Positions 34,901 through 47,317 are shown, numbered from the stretch's first letter. The stretch is DNA of 64,000 bases from Bolinopsis microptera (GCF_026151205.1 NC_087073.1:2592501-2656500), one strand, 5' to 3'. Made by a program: numbers and translations. The notes: generated from the sequence alone by a model not told the origin.

Positions 34901-37900
34901 GAGTGATTAGTAGATAACTACTGCATGATATGCGAAAACTCCAACTAGACAAGGATCATGCTTAATCAAAGTGTTCCTCGAATTGAACTTAAGTCTTGTA
35001 ACCTACTGGAGTTTGGGCCACTGAATTGATCTAGGTAAACTATAGGTAAAAATATAATATTAATCATAAGCTAAAATGTACTAATCTTTGTATTCTAAAT
35101 GGGGAAAAGAAGAAACATTGTCAGTCAGTCGAGAAAATTGTCAGTCAGGCTATATATATATATATGAATACGAACTGATATTAATTTTAGAATGTCGGGA
35201 AATTCATTAAGATTTTTATTCTTTGGTTTTTTAATTGTGCTACGAATCCGAGTTTGAGTTGATAACCCCGAATTTCCTGTTTGACTCTCAAAGAAAGGAA
35301 CCAAGGCTTACGTTCCTCTTTTTGGCTCTGAGATCCAACTTTAAGATCGGACTTCGGAGATCCTCGCGTCGGAGATCATGTAAGTGTAACATCAGTACAT
35401 GACATCAGACTTTTTTGCTTGATATTGGACCTATAAATCTAATTATATATTCGAAACAGCACGAGATGTAACCAAGGTTAATTTAGATAAGATATACCAG
35501 CTTTAGGGGTTACAAGACCCCACGAAAGGCAGGCAGAGCATCCTAAATCCTCATGCTATCCTCACGTTGACCATCTAGGTCCAAACTCCAGCCTCTCATT
35601 AAAAAACAGCTATTAGGCCCGAGATCCGTCCCTTGTCCCGTAGTGTCCCGTAAGTAAGAGATCGTTCAGATTTTGGTCATTTAGACCCCCTCCCCGCTCT
35701 AAAATCCACTTTACCCAAAGCTGGAAAAATGTCACATGTGAAACCTAAATAGCTAAATCAGCATCTCGAGACCTTCTATTATAAAAACCCCGTGATCCTA
35801 CTATAAGATTATAACTTATAAGGCATAAAGGCATTGCATGCCGAAATTAAGATTCACTTCAACTGGTGATGTGAACCTGGTATGTTACCTGAATGCCCTC
35901 AGTCAAATCTCGAACCCTGCTAATGCTATTCTGCCAAGTAACCTTAATCTGAAGTTCTAGAATTACAGTTCTAATCTTCTAATGTTCTAGTATTTGTGCC
36001 CATGCCCCAGATAAGATCTCGAGGCAGCTCACAGCTGTAATAACAGAAGAAATAGCCAGTCACCACTTGATTAAAAAACGAGGGAATGACAGTTGACACA
36101 CATTATCAAACGATGGGAAAATCTATGCGACTGAAAAAAAGAATATGGGGTCATTCTGAAGTGGGAACCAGACCACTGCGGTATTATAAGAAATTAGCTA
36201 AATTAAACTGCGGCCAACAAATCTCAATCCAGGGATTACAGACCAACATTGGTCGAAGCAGCGAAATCAATCATAATTAAAAAGTGGGGTACTGGTCAGC
36301 GGTCAAGCAACAATCTGATCCGGATCCAGTGCCGATTTATTTTAGGTCTGGTATTCTTGGTACATATATTAAAGTCACTATTGTGACGGTACATTAGAAC
36401 TAGACAGAAACAAAGTGTGAAGGGCCTGAACGGAACCCCTCGGTTTCAATTCCTTGTTTAACACTGCCGTACAGCAAGGACATTCGCCGGGTTCTCCAAG
36501 GATGGGCACATAACTCATTATGGTTTCATGGCATGAATAAATAAAAAGTTTGAAGTTGAATTTTGGTCTGGCACGTCACACATTTTATTTAAATTTGTAC
36601 CAAGGAAAAATTGTTGGAGTTTTCACAAATCATGTATTAGTTATTTACTAATGACTCCTAAAGTGAGCGTTTTTGAGTATATGATGTGCATGAGTCGGCA
36701 ATTGCGAACAATTTGCTGTTTGTAACTGACCCATTGACCTTTACTAAAGAAACCGTAATTTTGAAAAATTGCCATTTCGTAAGACACAAATATGCTGCTG
36801 GCCTGGCCCATTAAAAGAGATGCCCAATAAAGTAGATCATTCTCCAATTTTTGTAGGTGTTTCTGGACACAAAGTGAGTCATCTTACATCTTGTGACAAA
36901 TGCTGTGTTGCTCATGAGTCTTTAAGACCTTTCTAGTTAACAGTCCAATAGCCCATTTGTGAATATTGTCATTGTTTGCTCGACAAAAATCCGTTTTTCA
37001 GCCACATTTCCGAAAATAAGCCTTTTAGGGTATATGTTGCTTCATAAGTTGTATATAAATGTGGCTATTAGGCACATTTTGGTGTATCAGAATAGTCTCT
37101 ACGACCTTCCTAGGCGGAAATGCCAAAAATCACGGAAATTATGAACTGCGTCAAGCCAAAAACCGTTTTTCGGCCATATTTCCGAAACAAAGCATTTTAA
37201 GGTATATGTTGCTTCATAAGTTGTATATAAATGTGGCTATTAGGCACATTTTGGTGTATCGGAATAGTCTTTAAGACCTTCCTGGGCTGAAATACAATAA
37301 TTCGAGTGACCGCGAAACCCTGAAAAAGGGTGTGGCCGAAAACGCCCTCATTGCATGTATTTCAACCTTGCCATGAAGTCCAAATGTTTTAAGAATCATC
37401 TAGAGAGGTGATAACCGTTGAGAAATCGCTTTTAACACGAAAAGCTAACGAGATAGCCTTTTAGAACGGTTGGGATCCGACTAATATCTCGGTCGGGCTC
37501 GGCTAGTATGATTAAATTTAGCTTGCTTATTACGCTCGCGCGCGCGCGTCACGTGACTTACAAACGCGCACAAAAGCGCACTTTTTAAGCTTCGCGCGTT
37601 ACAAAAAAGCGAACAAATTTCCGTCTCTAATATTGCCACACTATTCCACACGCGGACTTTGTTTTCAAAATTTGGCTAAAAAGCTTCAGTTATAATAGAA
37701 TCGTTATAAAATATATATTGGCAATTCTTGAATCGGAGCATATATAAGAGGCTGTAAATCTAATAACATTAATATAAAGATAGTAAAGAAGTACAACTTT
37801 ATGACTCCAGGAAACGATAGCGGTATAGAATTGTATCAGATACTGTACTCTTATAACTGTACTGGGTAACACGCCTCATCACTAGACAAATAGTTACTGT

Positions 37901-40900
37901 TAACATCATTCTAGTTACGAACATGAATACGAATCTGTCGCATATATCTTAAAGAAATGCCCAAAAATGTTACCTCCACTGTAGAGAATGCTAGGAAGAT
38001 AAGAAGAAGGTTGGCTGGCATGAGGATATAGCAGTACACTAACATTCCCTTTGTGCCCCTTTAACCTCACTCTCGAATCTATCTCCTCTGAATCTTCTGA
38101 AATATTTATAAAACCTTCATAACGGTGTTTCCCAACTTTTTGCCAGAGGATCGGATCTAACTCGAACAATTATTTTCAATCATGAATAATCATCTTGTTA
38201 AGGATTAATTACAAGTATGAAGTCTATTATTTATAGAGTGAACTGGCAATAATCTTAAATTTGGTGCATTTTCAATGTTAATGTCTAGTCTAAACTACTA
38301 AACTATTAGTTAATGTCTAGAATTCACCGCTAACACCCTCTGTCCAGAGGCGGCTATTGAGGGCGTCCAGGCGTCCGTGGACGCCCTAAAATTATTATCT
38401 GGTGGCTGGTGCTTAAAATAGAAATAGCAATTAGTAATAGTGTTAGGAATTAGGAAATAACAAATCGCAATATAAAGCTCTTTATTCACTATCATACGTT
38501 TTAATGTAAGCGCACGCATGATCTTCGTGAAATTTTGTGTTGTAGGGAGTCCAACCCTACCATTGGACTACTCAGCCGCGCAGTTTTAACACATAGTTAA
38601 TTGTAAACGTTACAAAGCACATCGTGCGCATCCCACTACAGGTAATCTATTATGATTTGCCTCGATTTGAGGGTCCAGGACCCTTTGCAGTTTGAACTAT
38701 TGACTGCTATGATACTGCGCGGCTAAGATCGTACACGTGTGGTGTCCTGTTTCAACCATGTTATAAGTTTTTGTTTTTGTTTGCTGTCGCCTGTAAAGTG
38801 TTACACATTACATATAACAAGGCCCTGTGTGTAATGTAATCGGTAGTTTGGAGGGATCAGCTTGAGCCGGCTCCCAAGCCCCCCTCCCCCCCCCCCCCCA
38901 GTCCATCGATTGGACCCCCAACAAAACTGCCAGCCAGCTCCCACGAGCCGCCTCTGCCTCTGTCTAGCCGCACGAAAAAAAGACTCAATATCAGTACACG
39001 ACTTTATCAGCACATGAACATTGAAAAAGGTTGGTAATGAAGAAGGAATATGACAATATCTTACCAGTACACTTGAACAGGGAGTGAGTAAGGAAGTGAT
39101 GAACTAGTCCTACAATTATATCACCAGAGGATAGCCCACAAGCGATGTAAGATAGACTCTCCAGATAGACACTCGCTGTTATATCAACCGCATCACCGCA
39201 TCTGTTACACTGTACATTGAGTCTGTTTATACATTAGAATAATTAACTATCGTAACAGCAGTAGTTTTAAATGTAAGGAACTGATAAGGCAGTTTAAGGG
39301 GGCATACGCTAAAACTGTCCAACCCAAATTACCTCATAGGAAGTTCAGTAACTATCTAGCTGGACATTTTTGGTGCATGCCCCCTTAAGAGGGCCAGGGG
39401 GTCACATTATGGTAAGAAAGTTCAAATATTTACCTTCTCATTGACTAAAGCAACATTGTCTTTGTTCCAAGTCTTTGATAGACTGGTATGTATACATTCC
39501 ACTAAACCCTCACTAGCTATATCTTTCTCTCTATCTTGTTTCCATAGTGACAATCTGCCGTCCCTATCTCCTCTAATCAGTACATCGTGTGGGGTTCTCA
39601 TAGATTTCTTGTGCACTAATAAACATTCCTGCAATTAACACAATATTAAATAACATAGATTAATTAACATACTTACACTATGTGGTCAATACGATACTAA
39701 TAATTGGTAGTTAGAAAATAAACTAAAGAGTTGCAACAAAAATATGAGAAGAGAAGTATACTAAGGATTAAGGATGGAACTTATGGTTACTGAATAGCAA
39801 ATAACATATAGCAGTTGTACCATGAGAGGCCCAGTAGGTACACTGTACAGAAGAGTAGGGGGCTCTGCGCTCCAGGAAGCGTCACTGTGATCTACGGGGC
39901 GAATAGCGCGCGCAGGCAACTGGTACACGTACAACACTCCGTTCTCTCTCCACAGCATTATCTTGTCCACTGTGTAAAACTTACCACCACTCCACGGTAC
40001 CTCCTGGTTACTGGCTCCAGAACATAACAACACAAAGTCACCTGAGAAGGTATTATTACTTTATTACCCTTAATTAAACACTAAGATGTATCTTATATAT
40101 TATTATTACATATATATACTATATTACTTTCTATATATAACTTTGCGCTTTTCATTAAGAATTAAAACAATGCATTCATATTATAGTCAGGGTGTGGACT
40201 GTGGACTGGCTACACCTGATAAATGTTATACGTTGTCTTATTTTAAGATGGGTTTGATGGCAACAAAGACTCAAAGAGTGAAAAATCGGATGCTCTTACA
40301 AGACAAACAGAAACCAGGTCCTGACTATCTTTTTAGTGCCATATATTATATTATATTCCGAGTTAATTCTTCAAATGTAATCACCGACTATTAGAGTGTC
40401 TTGTGTGTATTTTTTCCTTTCACACTTTTTCTCGTAAAAATAAAAAAAATCTCGTACAATAGTCCAAGCTGTTCAGTGCAATTCTAAACTTCTTAACCTA
40501 TAGGTTATGGATGTGTAATATCATGTGTAGCGTGAAGCGTTGTGTTTTTTTAATCTGTAGTTCATAGTACTTCATGATCACAGTGTACTTTTTGATAAAC
40601 CGTGTGCAGTGCCCTTTCAAGAGGGTTTTTTTAAAAGAATTCTTTAACGTTACTATTTTCTATCTATTACTGTTTGTATTATAATTTTGAGTAAACATTA
40701 ATCGAGTAAACCGCTCGATTCCCAATCAAAGTAATGGTGAAAGGTTACGAATGGACGTTTTTGCAGAAAAACGTGGATTTTGGAGAACTAGGTAGGTGGG
40801 TTAAAATATGTCGTGTTCCTTACGTCCGTTACCATGACAACTAGCCACACGCAGTGCAGCGCGCGAGTTTATTTTAATGTATTAATGTATGTAATGTATA

Positions 40901-42320
40901 GTATTAGGTAATCAGCCCAATTTGTACGTGGCACGCGTATTGTACTGATGTGTATCAATATAATTATTATGAAGTGAGCTGATTAGAGCTTATATTTATA
41001 GTTATAGTGAATGGAAATCTAGTGTCCGCCAAAAAGAAACAACGGGTGCAATTCTTGTTATAGTTGTTTTAAACCTTTTTTGTCCTTGTAAAGGTCGTCA
41101 AGGAACTGGTCGCTGTTCTTCCTATGGCGCTAAATTTGAAAAATGAAAGATTAACAAAACAAATGAATTACTGACCGGCCCTGTAAATCCTCCAAATACT
41201 CTGACACACAATGAGGCAGTTGTAGAGACTACGAGGGTTGTAAGTGACACACACTGGTCGGGGACAGTTCAGTATCTTGGTCTCTGACTCTAATATCATC
41301 TTCTCCCTTCCTTCAAACTGCAGGTTCCAGGTTTTGATCTGCCCGTTAACCGTAATACAGACCACCTCCTCGTCCTTAGTTTTAGGAGGCTGGAATACAG
41401 TGTAGCACAGGACCCAGTGAGTAGGGTCGCTGGGTACCAGGTGATGTTTTATATCTAGGGTATTGTAATCCAGAACTGTTATAGCGCCGTACTGCCCACA
41501 GACTAGCACGTTCTGGGATGAGGGCAGCGTCTGAAACAAGTTGGAATTACAACAACTTACTTCTTCAAATAACATATCTTTTAACCTTAACATATTATTC
41601 ACAATCTATCTCTAAGTGATCTTTAAACAATGAAGAGAAAAAGCTAAAGCACTGAATGAAATACCTGCAGTTTGATGAGGGGTCCTTGAACTACAGTGCT
41701 CAACATATAAGAACCATCCGTCACATTCCATTTAAATACCTCCCTGCAACGAATATCATTCCCGGTTATGTCATGAAACACAAACATTGATATAAAGAAG
41801 TACTAACAAAATGAAAACACCCTGAATATCATAATAAAAATGTTATATGTTATAATGAGTAATTATTGCATTGTTGTTAAATAAGCTACACGAAGCTGCA
41901 CATTAACTGCACTTCTAACGATACAAGGAAACTAACCCGTTAGAAGCAGCAGATATGATATGAAAGTTGTTGAGTCCAGATACCAGCTGGTCCATGCCAA
42001 CCACCTCTGTAGAATGTCCAACTAGGAAGTTCCGGGGAATCAGGGCTTCCGGGAACACGTCACACACCAGCAACTGAAAAGAGAGCTCACAATAAGTATT
42101 TCATTTCAAGACTTACTTCACCTCCCACCCCTTTGTTAATCATCAACAATAATAATTATTCATAAGTAGACATATAGACTGTTTAAAAATAAATGATTGT
42201 GTAATCAACCTGCCCCTCGGTGGATCCCGAAATGAGGACTTTGTCATCACGTGAGAGAAAGAGACAAGAGACGGTGTGGGAGGGTGGTCGTGAGCCCCAG
42301 AGCACTATGGGGAGGAGCAT
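28919..42320 (-). CDS. WDR7: WDR7 (rabconnectin-3 beta), V-ATPase regulator, 20 exons
   Basis: Minus-strand exons: 42320-42210, 42073-41937, 41743-41665, 41530-41176, 40041-39821, 39628-39434, 39209-39065, 38096-37974, 33370-33258, 33107-32945, 32659-32378, 32258-31837, 31709-31550, 31408-31237, 31108-30729, 30582-30460, 30310-30173, 30052-29932, 29676-29574, 29443-28919. They total 4,068 nt and 1,355 aa (human about 1,490), with all phases agreeing. WDR7 pairs with DMXL proteins in the RAVE-like complex that assembles V-ATPase on endolysosomes and synaptic vesicles. MLLPIVLWG, LLCSGA, IRGDRDGRLSLW, ADFSVKIWDW and DTVYVWGLSTGHLDR mark N-terminal WD40 repeats. SCLHAWGVDLNIDRTCVKHL, TTQHLLS, MEVREASQALFLRELRRI and PIRRASVDLIG mark the middle. 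SAEGLVHVFDVKNTKC and the end DGTKKSFAV mark the C-terminal WD repeats. The donor of exon 5 has an alternative 30 nt upstream in the same phase. Confidence 0.96.
30380..30462 (-). repeat. Two-copy repeat across the WDR7 intron 16 donor
   Basis: About 32 bp (minus strand ATAGGTTTGTAAAATATT and onward) occur twice, 51 bp apart. The first copy includes the last exon bases ATAG and the donor. The same arrangement is present in the duplicate near 24,339-24,421, so it predates the duplication. Confidence 0.75.
31478..31555 (-). repeat. Three 26-bp units across the WDR7 intron 13 donor
   Basis: Exact 26-bp period: 31478-31503, 31504-31529, 31530-31555. Each carries GAGGTATTA or AAGGTATTA on the minus strand. 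The real donor (end of exon 13 at 31550) lies in the exon-side unit. Shared with the duplicate near 25,447-25,524. Confidence 0.85.
32731..32970 (-). repeat. Eight 30-bp units derived from the end of WDR7 exon 10
   Basis: Exact 30-bp period from 32731. The exon-side unit 32941-32970 holds the last 26 coding bases of exon 10 (encoding DILLVHCL) plus the first 4 intron bases GTTA. Seven further units run into the intron. Units alternate between a donor-like TTTAGGTTAG and a TTCTAAGTTAG form, a 60-bp dimer pattern. Confidence 0.9.
33530..34463 (+). repeat. Foldback left arm
   Basis: 934 bp, starts TCTCGTTAGCTTTTCGTG and ends GCCATGAAACCAT. Inverted partner is 36520-37453. Confidence 0.93.
36520..37453 (-). 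repeat. Foldback right arm
   Basis: 934 bp, starts ATGGTTTCATGGC and ends AGCTAACGAGA. Inverted partner is 33530-34463. Confidence 0.93.
38345..38956. mobile_element. hAT-type MITE in WDR7 intron 7
   Basis: 612 bp bounded by CAGAGGCGGCT and AGCCGCCTCTG (11-bp perfect inverted termini), flanked by a perfect 8-bp duplication CCTCTGTC (38337-38344 and 38957-38964). An 8-bp duplication with CAG...CTG ends is the hAT hallmark. It has no transposase and a C-rich run near 38,880. Confidence 0.93.
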
Positions 42321-42537
42321 TGAGCTATAATATCGTATTAGTGCTGATGTCTTCTGTCATTGTGTAACTCAGCTGTACTTCCTTGCTACAGCAATTTATT
42401 GGCATTAAACCAAACAGGATTTTTAAAGACGGTAAAAATCCGCGCGCCTAAACACTAATGCTTATTACAGAAAACACAGCAATTAAGGTGAACAATTCAC
42501 CAAATTTGTAGCTTTTAGGTTCTCTCTGGTAGAATCA

Positions 42538-42843
42538 TACCTTACTACATACCTTACTACATACCTTACTACATACCTTACTACATACCTTACTACATAC
42601 CTTACTACATACCTTACTACATACCTTACTACATACCTTACTACATACCTTACTACATACCTTACTACACATGTATACTTTACTATATACCTTACTTCAT
42701 ACCTTACTACATACCTTACTACACAGTACATGTATACCTTACTACATACCTTACTACATACCTTACTACATACCTTACTACATACCTTACTACATACCTT
42801 ACTACATACCTTACTACATACCTTACTACACCTGTATACCCTA
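42538..42843 (-). repeat. 12-bp minisatellite upstream of the WDR7 start codon
   Basis: About 23 units of GTATGTAGTAAG on the minus strand, with interruptions near 42,667-42,735. Each unit joins the next as AAG|GTATGT, a strong 5' splice-site consensus. The array ends about 220 bp upstream of the WDR7 ATG, in the likely 5' UTR, first intron or promoter. ORFs across it are artefacts. Confidence 0.93.
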
Positions 42844-42849
42844 CTATAT

Positions 42850-45020
42850 AAGGAGGGTGCCTGTCCTTTTCTGATATTCCTGACAATTCAAGATGTATAT
42901 AAATCTATAGAATTACCCTCATAGAAGGTTTTGCTGAACTGGGGCTAGTTGAGCTTGTAATTTAATATTGAGGCATATTATTCAATATTATAACTTTACA
43001 CTATGATATTACAAGACATTGTGTGTAATGTGTATAAGGTCACATGTGTATAAACTAAAGTTACTCAATTTCAATCCGTAGAGGGATTGAAATCCAGCTT
43101 GCCAATCATTCATTTGCCAAGATTCACCCTCTTTTGTTAAAAATAATCAAATATCGATAACTTATAGTATTGAAAGTCAATGCATTATCAATTTGCTATC
43201 TGATAATAATAATAATAATGAACTTTCTGTAAATATTTTTTTCTAATTAAAAAAAAATACTACTTTCCGATGTTTTTGATACATAACATCATGAACAACG
43301 TGTGATTCATAGTTACGAGTATGTCGATTGTCGATCTTATCTCACACAACGATACCAAGTAAAGTTATCTGATTAAAAAATTTAAAAAACAGTCGATGGT
43401 GCAAGAAATTGTGGTATTAGATTTACCAGTGACCAATCAGTGAGGTCAGTGTGAGTGACACAAGTCACCATCGAGGTGCTGGAAGCCGAATATCCGGAGA
43501 AAACTTTGATGGAAGGAAAATTATGAAAATTTCCTACCGGTAGGACATTTTCAAACTTCAGCTTTCCAAGACCCAAATTTCACTGTTTTAATACTCAATT
43601 TTTCTTCAATGACCATTTAATGAGTTCACTGAGAATGGCACAAGATCTGGATAAAGTTCATTGTTTTATACAGGTTACAGCCAGCGGCATAACGTTGTAT
43701 GTTGAACAAACTCGTAAAGCCATGCGCAATAATGTTCACGTGTAGAATATATGATCTTTTCATGAATGATAAGATTTACTCAACTAAATTCTCATAAAAT
43801 TATACTTGATGCTTTTATTGCAGATCTAGCAGAACTTTTGAAAACCCTTGTCAAATGTGGAGATTTTGGTAAGATCTGAGATAATATAGTGAAGCCAAAT
43901 AAAAACGATGACTGTCTGATGGAGTGTGAAATATAAAATCATGAACTCAAAATGTTTATCTAACGTCATCAATGGAGAGATTCTAACTTTCATAATAAAG
44001 AAATTGATTATTCTTCACAATACCACATTCATGATATTGAAACTTCAACAAGCTCTCATTTGGTGGATATACTCAATATTTTCATCAAACTGTGGGAAAA
44101 CTACAAGTTTGCGATTGTACAACTTTTACAAAAAGATTATATGTCTACTATGTCTATGAGCAGAGATAAATGCATATTTCAGTGGCACAAAAAATTTCTG
44201 ATACACGAATTTGAAGAAATGCTACGATATAAGCAGTTAAGAAACTGTAAGATTCAACATCACAGTATTACTCACTGGCTTAAATACAAGCATTAAAATG
44301 AAAAGCTTGAATAAGCATGATTGTATAATGTATACATACCAATTTATTTTAGCATAATTTGTCAACTACACAATCAGACCTTAACAAATTTCATACTACA
44401 GATTCGATAGCTGAGATCAAGCAAGCAAGTAACTGAACTATAAGACGTAAACTATAATCAGAAACATGTACCAGACAAATTATGAAAGGTCACTTTCACC
44501 TACTTATATATTTAATACTAGTTTCCTCAAAATTAGTATAACTTTGAACTTCTAACAACTGAATAAAAATGAGGGAGCTAACAAAATAATTACTGTACAA
44601 AAATGATCTCTTAGCATCGATGATAGTAAGAACAAAGGTAGCACAAGTAGAATCAGGACGGATACTTGATCATGTGAAAAGCAACAATAATAAGCTTGTC
44701 TGTGCTGAAGGGTACCCTTACTAAATTCCAGATCACTTAGCAGATTTTCTCCTCATTGAATGATAAATGTTTGATCGGAGGATAAATTCATTTCACATGA
44801 CAAAGGACCCGACACTGCCGGCTGCCAAAAGATCTGGAATCTTGTAGGGGTACCCTTCAGGTACCTTTAATACAGATTAATACACTGTTATGTAGACCTA
44901 AAGTTATGTAGACCTAAAGACTGTAGCACTGCACAGTCTTTAGATCTACATAAGTATTGTATATATAATAAGAACTATTCATTGACTATGATGAAGAACT
45001 CGATTCTGTTAAGAATAATT
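42850..45020. other. Mostly non-coding; 5' side of WDR7
   Basis: No recognised gene. A hairpin-like repeat of TTATGTAGACCTAAAG and its complement lies at about 44,886-44,955, and two AAGGGTACCCTT-type motifs near 44,710 and 44,852. Confidence 0.35.
43964..44296 (+). CDS. Unidentified ORF fragment, 110 codons
   Basis: The open frame has protein-like composition (SHLVDILNIFIKLWENYKFA, KFLIHEFEEMLRYKQLRNCK) but no recognised family and no ATG near its start. It could be an exon or a transposase fragment. Confidence 0.2.
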   Translation, partial: RHQWRDSNFHNKEIDYSSQYHIHDIETSTSSHLVDILNIFIKLWENYKFAIVQLLQKDYMSTMSMSRDKCIFQWHKKFLIHEFEEMLRYKQLRNCKIQHHSITHWLKYKH

Positions 45021-45024
45021 TCAT

Positions 45025-45540
45025 GGTAGCGCTCGATTTTTCTCGCCGATTTTTTGAATACGCGGCGGCGCGAAAAATTTATTTTAGAATCGCTTCAAAA
45101 ACTTGTTTTAGTAATGTTAAAATATAAAATAACATTACCTAACAGCAATCAAATATAAAAGTTTTTTGGGTAATTTTTTCAAAGGAGATGTAGTGTGTAG
45201 GAGCCAAATTAATTTTTACGCGCAAAAAAACTTTTTTAAAGTTTTTTCTAAATTTGACGAAGTAACATTGCATTGTCAATTTGGTTATTTGATTGATACC
45301 AGCATGTACAGCGTATCAAAAAATATTAACTATTAGCAACCAGAATATAAACCTTTTCTTGCAATTTATTCATTGAAATTTCCAAAAACATCAAAAACGG
45401 TTTTTTCGAATTAGAATGGATTCATTTAAAATACTTCCAACCATTATGAATCGTATCAGTGGTCAAAAATACGTTTTTTAAAGATGTTCATGCTGACGGA
45501 TGTTACTGATATACATTTGTTTTAAGTAGCACGCGCTGCT
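45025..45540 (+). repeat. Dispersed repeat arm A1
   Basis: Starts GGTAGCGCTCGATTTT and passes GGTCAAAAATACGT near 45,461. It matches 47567-48113 in inverted orientation over most of its length, with clear divergence, and part of 59,850-60,000 in the same orientation. Confidence 0.65.
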
Positions 45541-45720
45541 TTAATCTCGAGGCTACGAAGTAGCGCGCGCCGCGCCGGGTAAATATATTAACAATGGACA
45601 CATATTAAATTAAGTTGTGCTCTGGGTATCGAGAATAAAATCCCCGTAACAGCTTTTACTGTAATATATTGACAAAAATCTGTCATGTTGAGAGTAATTC
45701 AGTTTCGAATTAAAAAATTA

Positions 45721-45812
45721 TTGTATCACGTCGTGACCCCCACGGTGGTTTCACTACCCCTGTAGAGTTTCTACGATACAGGGGGAGCCGCGCACTCGTG
45801 CGTGGCGGCAAC
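45721..45812 (+). repeat. Dispersed repeat module, direct copy
   Basis: Inverted match to 6566-6650; shares TATCACGTCGTGACCCCCAC and the GCCGCGCAC...GTGCG palindrome. Confidence 0.6.
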
Positions 45813-46188
45813 CACACAGATTCGGTCCAGTTCTCATCACCTTAGAATTGAAAGGGGGAGATATGACAAAACTCCAATTGATGAAAGGACCTGCAACTAT
45901 TGCGAGCTTAACACCAACCAGCTATTCATCGAGGACGAGAATCATATGCTCCATTTCTGCCCCCTAGGGAAAGGTCCTAGGGACAAATTTCAAAATCTCA
46001 GTGGAAACCTACTCAACAATGTTGGTAATGGTAGCTTCAATCTTGCCTCCACGTTCATGTCGCAGTCTGATTGCAAGAATACTCCCAGTGATGAGGACGT
46101 AAGTTTGATCAAACTCTCAACCAGCACCATTAACAAGATCTACAGACTAACCCTCAACTTCAAAGACAGTCTGAAAGCAGATAATTAG
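45802..46188 (+). pseudogene. LINE ORF2 C-terminal fragment with CCHC-type finger
   Basis: The frame reads SSHHLRIERGRYDKTPIDER, then CNYC, then DENHMLHFCP, the zinc-binding tail found at the end of many LINE RT proteins in invertebrates (CxxC...HxxxxC). The upstream RT is absent; the copy abuts the dispersed module at 45,721-45,812. A C- and T-rich non-coding tail follows, to roughly 46,990. Confidence 0.7.
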
Positions 46189-47317
46189 TTTCCTTTCTCA
46201 GTTTTCTATTTTGTATTCTTTCTTTTTTTTTTCCTCTCCTCCCTTTTTTCCTCCCAGCTTTGAATCTGTGATGGATGTGATGGAAGGCTTGCGTTCACTT
46301 TTATCCCTACATGGGCTCCCGGCCGTGCGTCCATGTAGGAGCTGTGGGGCCTTCCGAGTGATAGGGTTACAGTGACTGCTAGTAGAGAAAATATGAAGGT
46401 TCCACCAGTAGACATAAGTATCGAAAGCAGGGCATTGGCTCGACCTCCGAGGCGGGGTATCCGTGAGGACCCTGGTCGTAATCAGCTCTGCACTGTTTCA
46501 GTGTATCCTGATGCCTGAAATCTCGGACACTGCCTACGTACGGGGTAGACAGCCACGGATGATTTTGTCTGTGAGCTTTTCATCACTTCCTGACATGAGC
46601 CAGACCTCAGCTGGATCCTTCCTTTTCCTTTTTCTTTACTTCTCGTTCAGTCTACCTCTTCATCATCAGTTTCAGTTGCTTCGCCTTGCATTCGAACTTT
46701 GCCTCCACAGTTCACCACGGCACCTCTTTTGGATGCCTCCTACCGGGCAACACCAGCTCTCAGACACTGGCTAACTTACCGCGCACGGTTTAGTTTATGT
46801 GTCTTTTCTGTGGCCGTGTATTCCGTTTTATGCCACCCTCTCTGCCGTTCTCGCGCTTGCGCTCACCCACTCCTCAGTGGGCTGTTCATTTGACAGAGTT
46901 ACTGGCTGGTACTCCCATCATCTTCTCACTCACCATCACTGCCCAATCAAATTTATACAATCAAAATCACTATACACCCATAATCATATGATCAAAACAC
47001 AAAGCTTTGAAATATACTTTTTTCTGTTTGAGATTTGAATAACGTTACTGTAATGTTCCAAATTTGAAATTATATTTTAAATGTTCAAAAAAATGTTAAA
47101 ACGTATGACAAAAAATAACAAATGATTGGCCTAAAATTAATGTCACGAAATTGAAATTAAATTCTTTTTTTGGTTGAGTGTCCTGCCGAAACAATTTTTT
47201 ATTGATTATAAAAGTAGACTTTTAGAAACCTTTGAGAACTTATAAAAAACTGTGGAATTATATCATAAACAGAATTATAGGAAATTAAGCAGATCTTCAA
47301 CTTACTGGGCCGCGCTC

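Larger units (their letters stand above)
33530..37453. mobile_element. 3.9-kb foldback element in WDR7 intron 8
   Basis: Arms 33530-34463 and 36520-37453 are both 934 bp and nearly identical reverse complements; one base difference was seen (near 34,260 and 36,722). Each arm contains a direct repeat of about 180 bp (AAGGTCTTAAAGACTATTCC and AAGGTCGTAGAGACTATTCT versions). Inside them a second, clearly diverged inverted pair runs about 34,485-34,880 against 35,895-36,355. About 1 kb of single-copy DNA is at the centre, and about 150 bp unique to the right side lies next to its arm. No transposase and no clear target-site duplication are seen. ORFs mirrored in the arms are not coding. Confidence 0.9.

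Noticed and set aside
33709-37274. Mirrored ORF pairs of 61-71 codons
   Set aside because: They follow from the foldback arms and their internal direct repeat; no coding motif.
42483-42924. Three ORFs over the 12-bp array
   Set aside because: Pure repeat translation (VVRYVVRY, YTLLHTLLH).
43070-43100. CRISPR-like TTTCAATCC ... GGATTGAAA palindrome
   Set aside because: A single inverted pair in animal DNA, with no spaced repeats.
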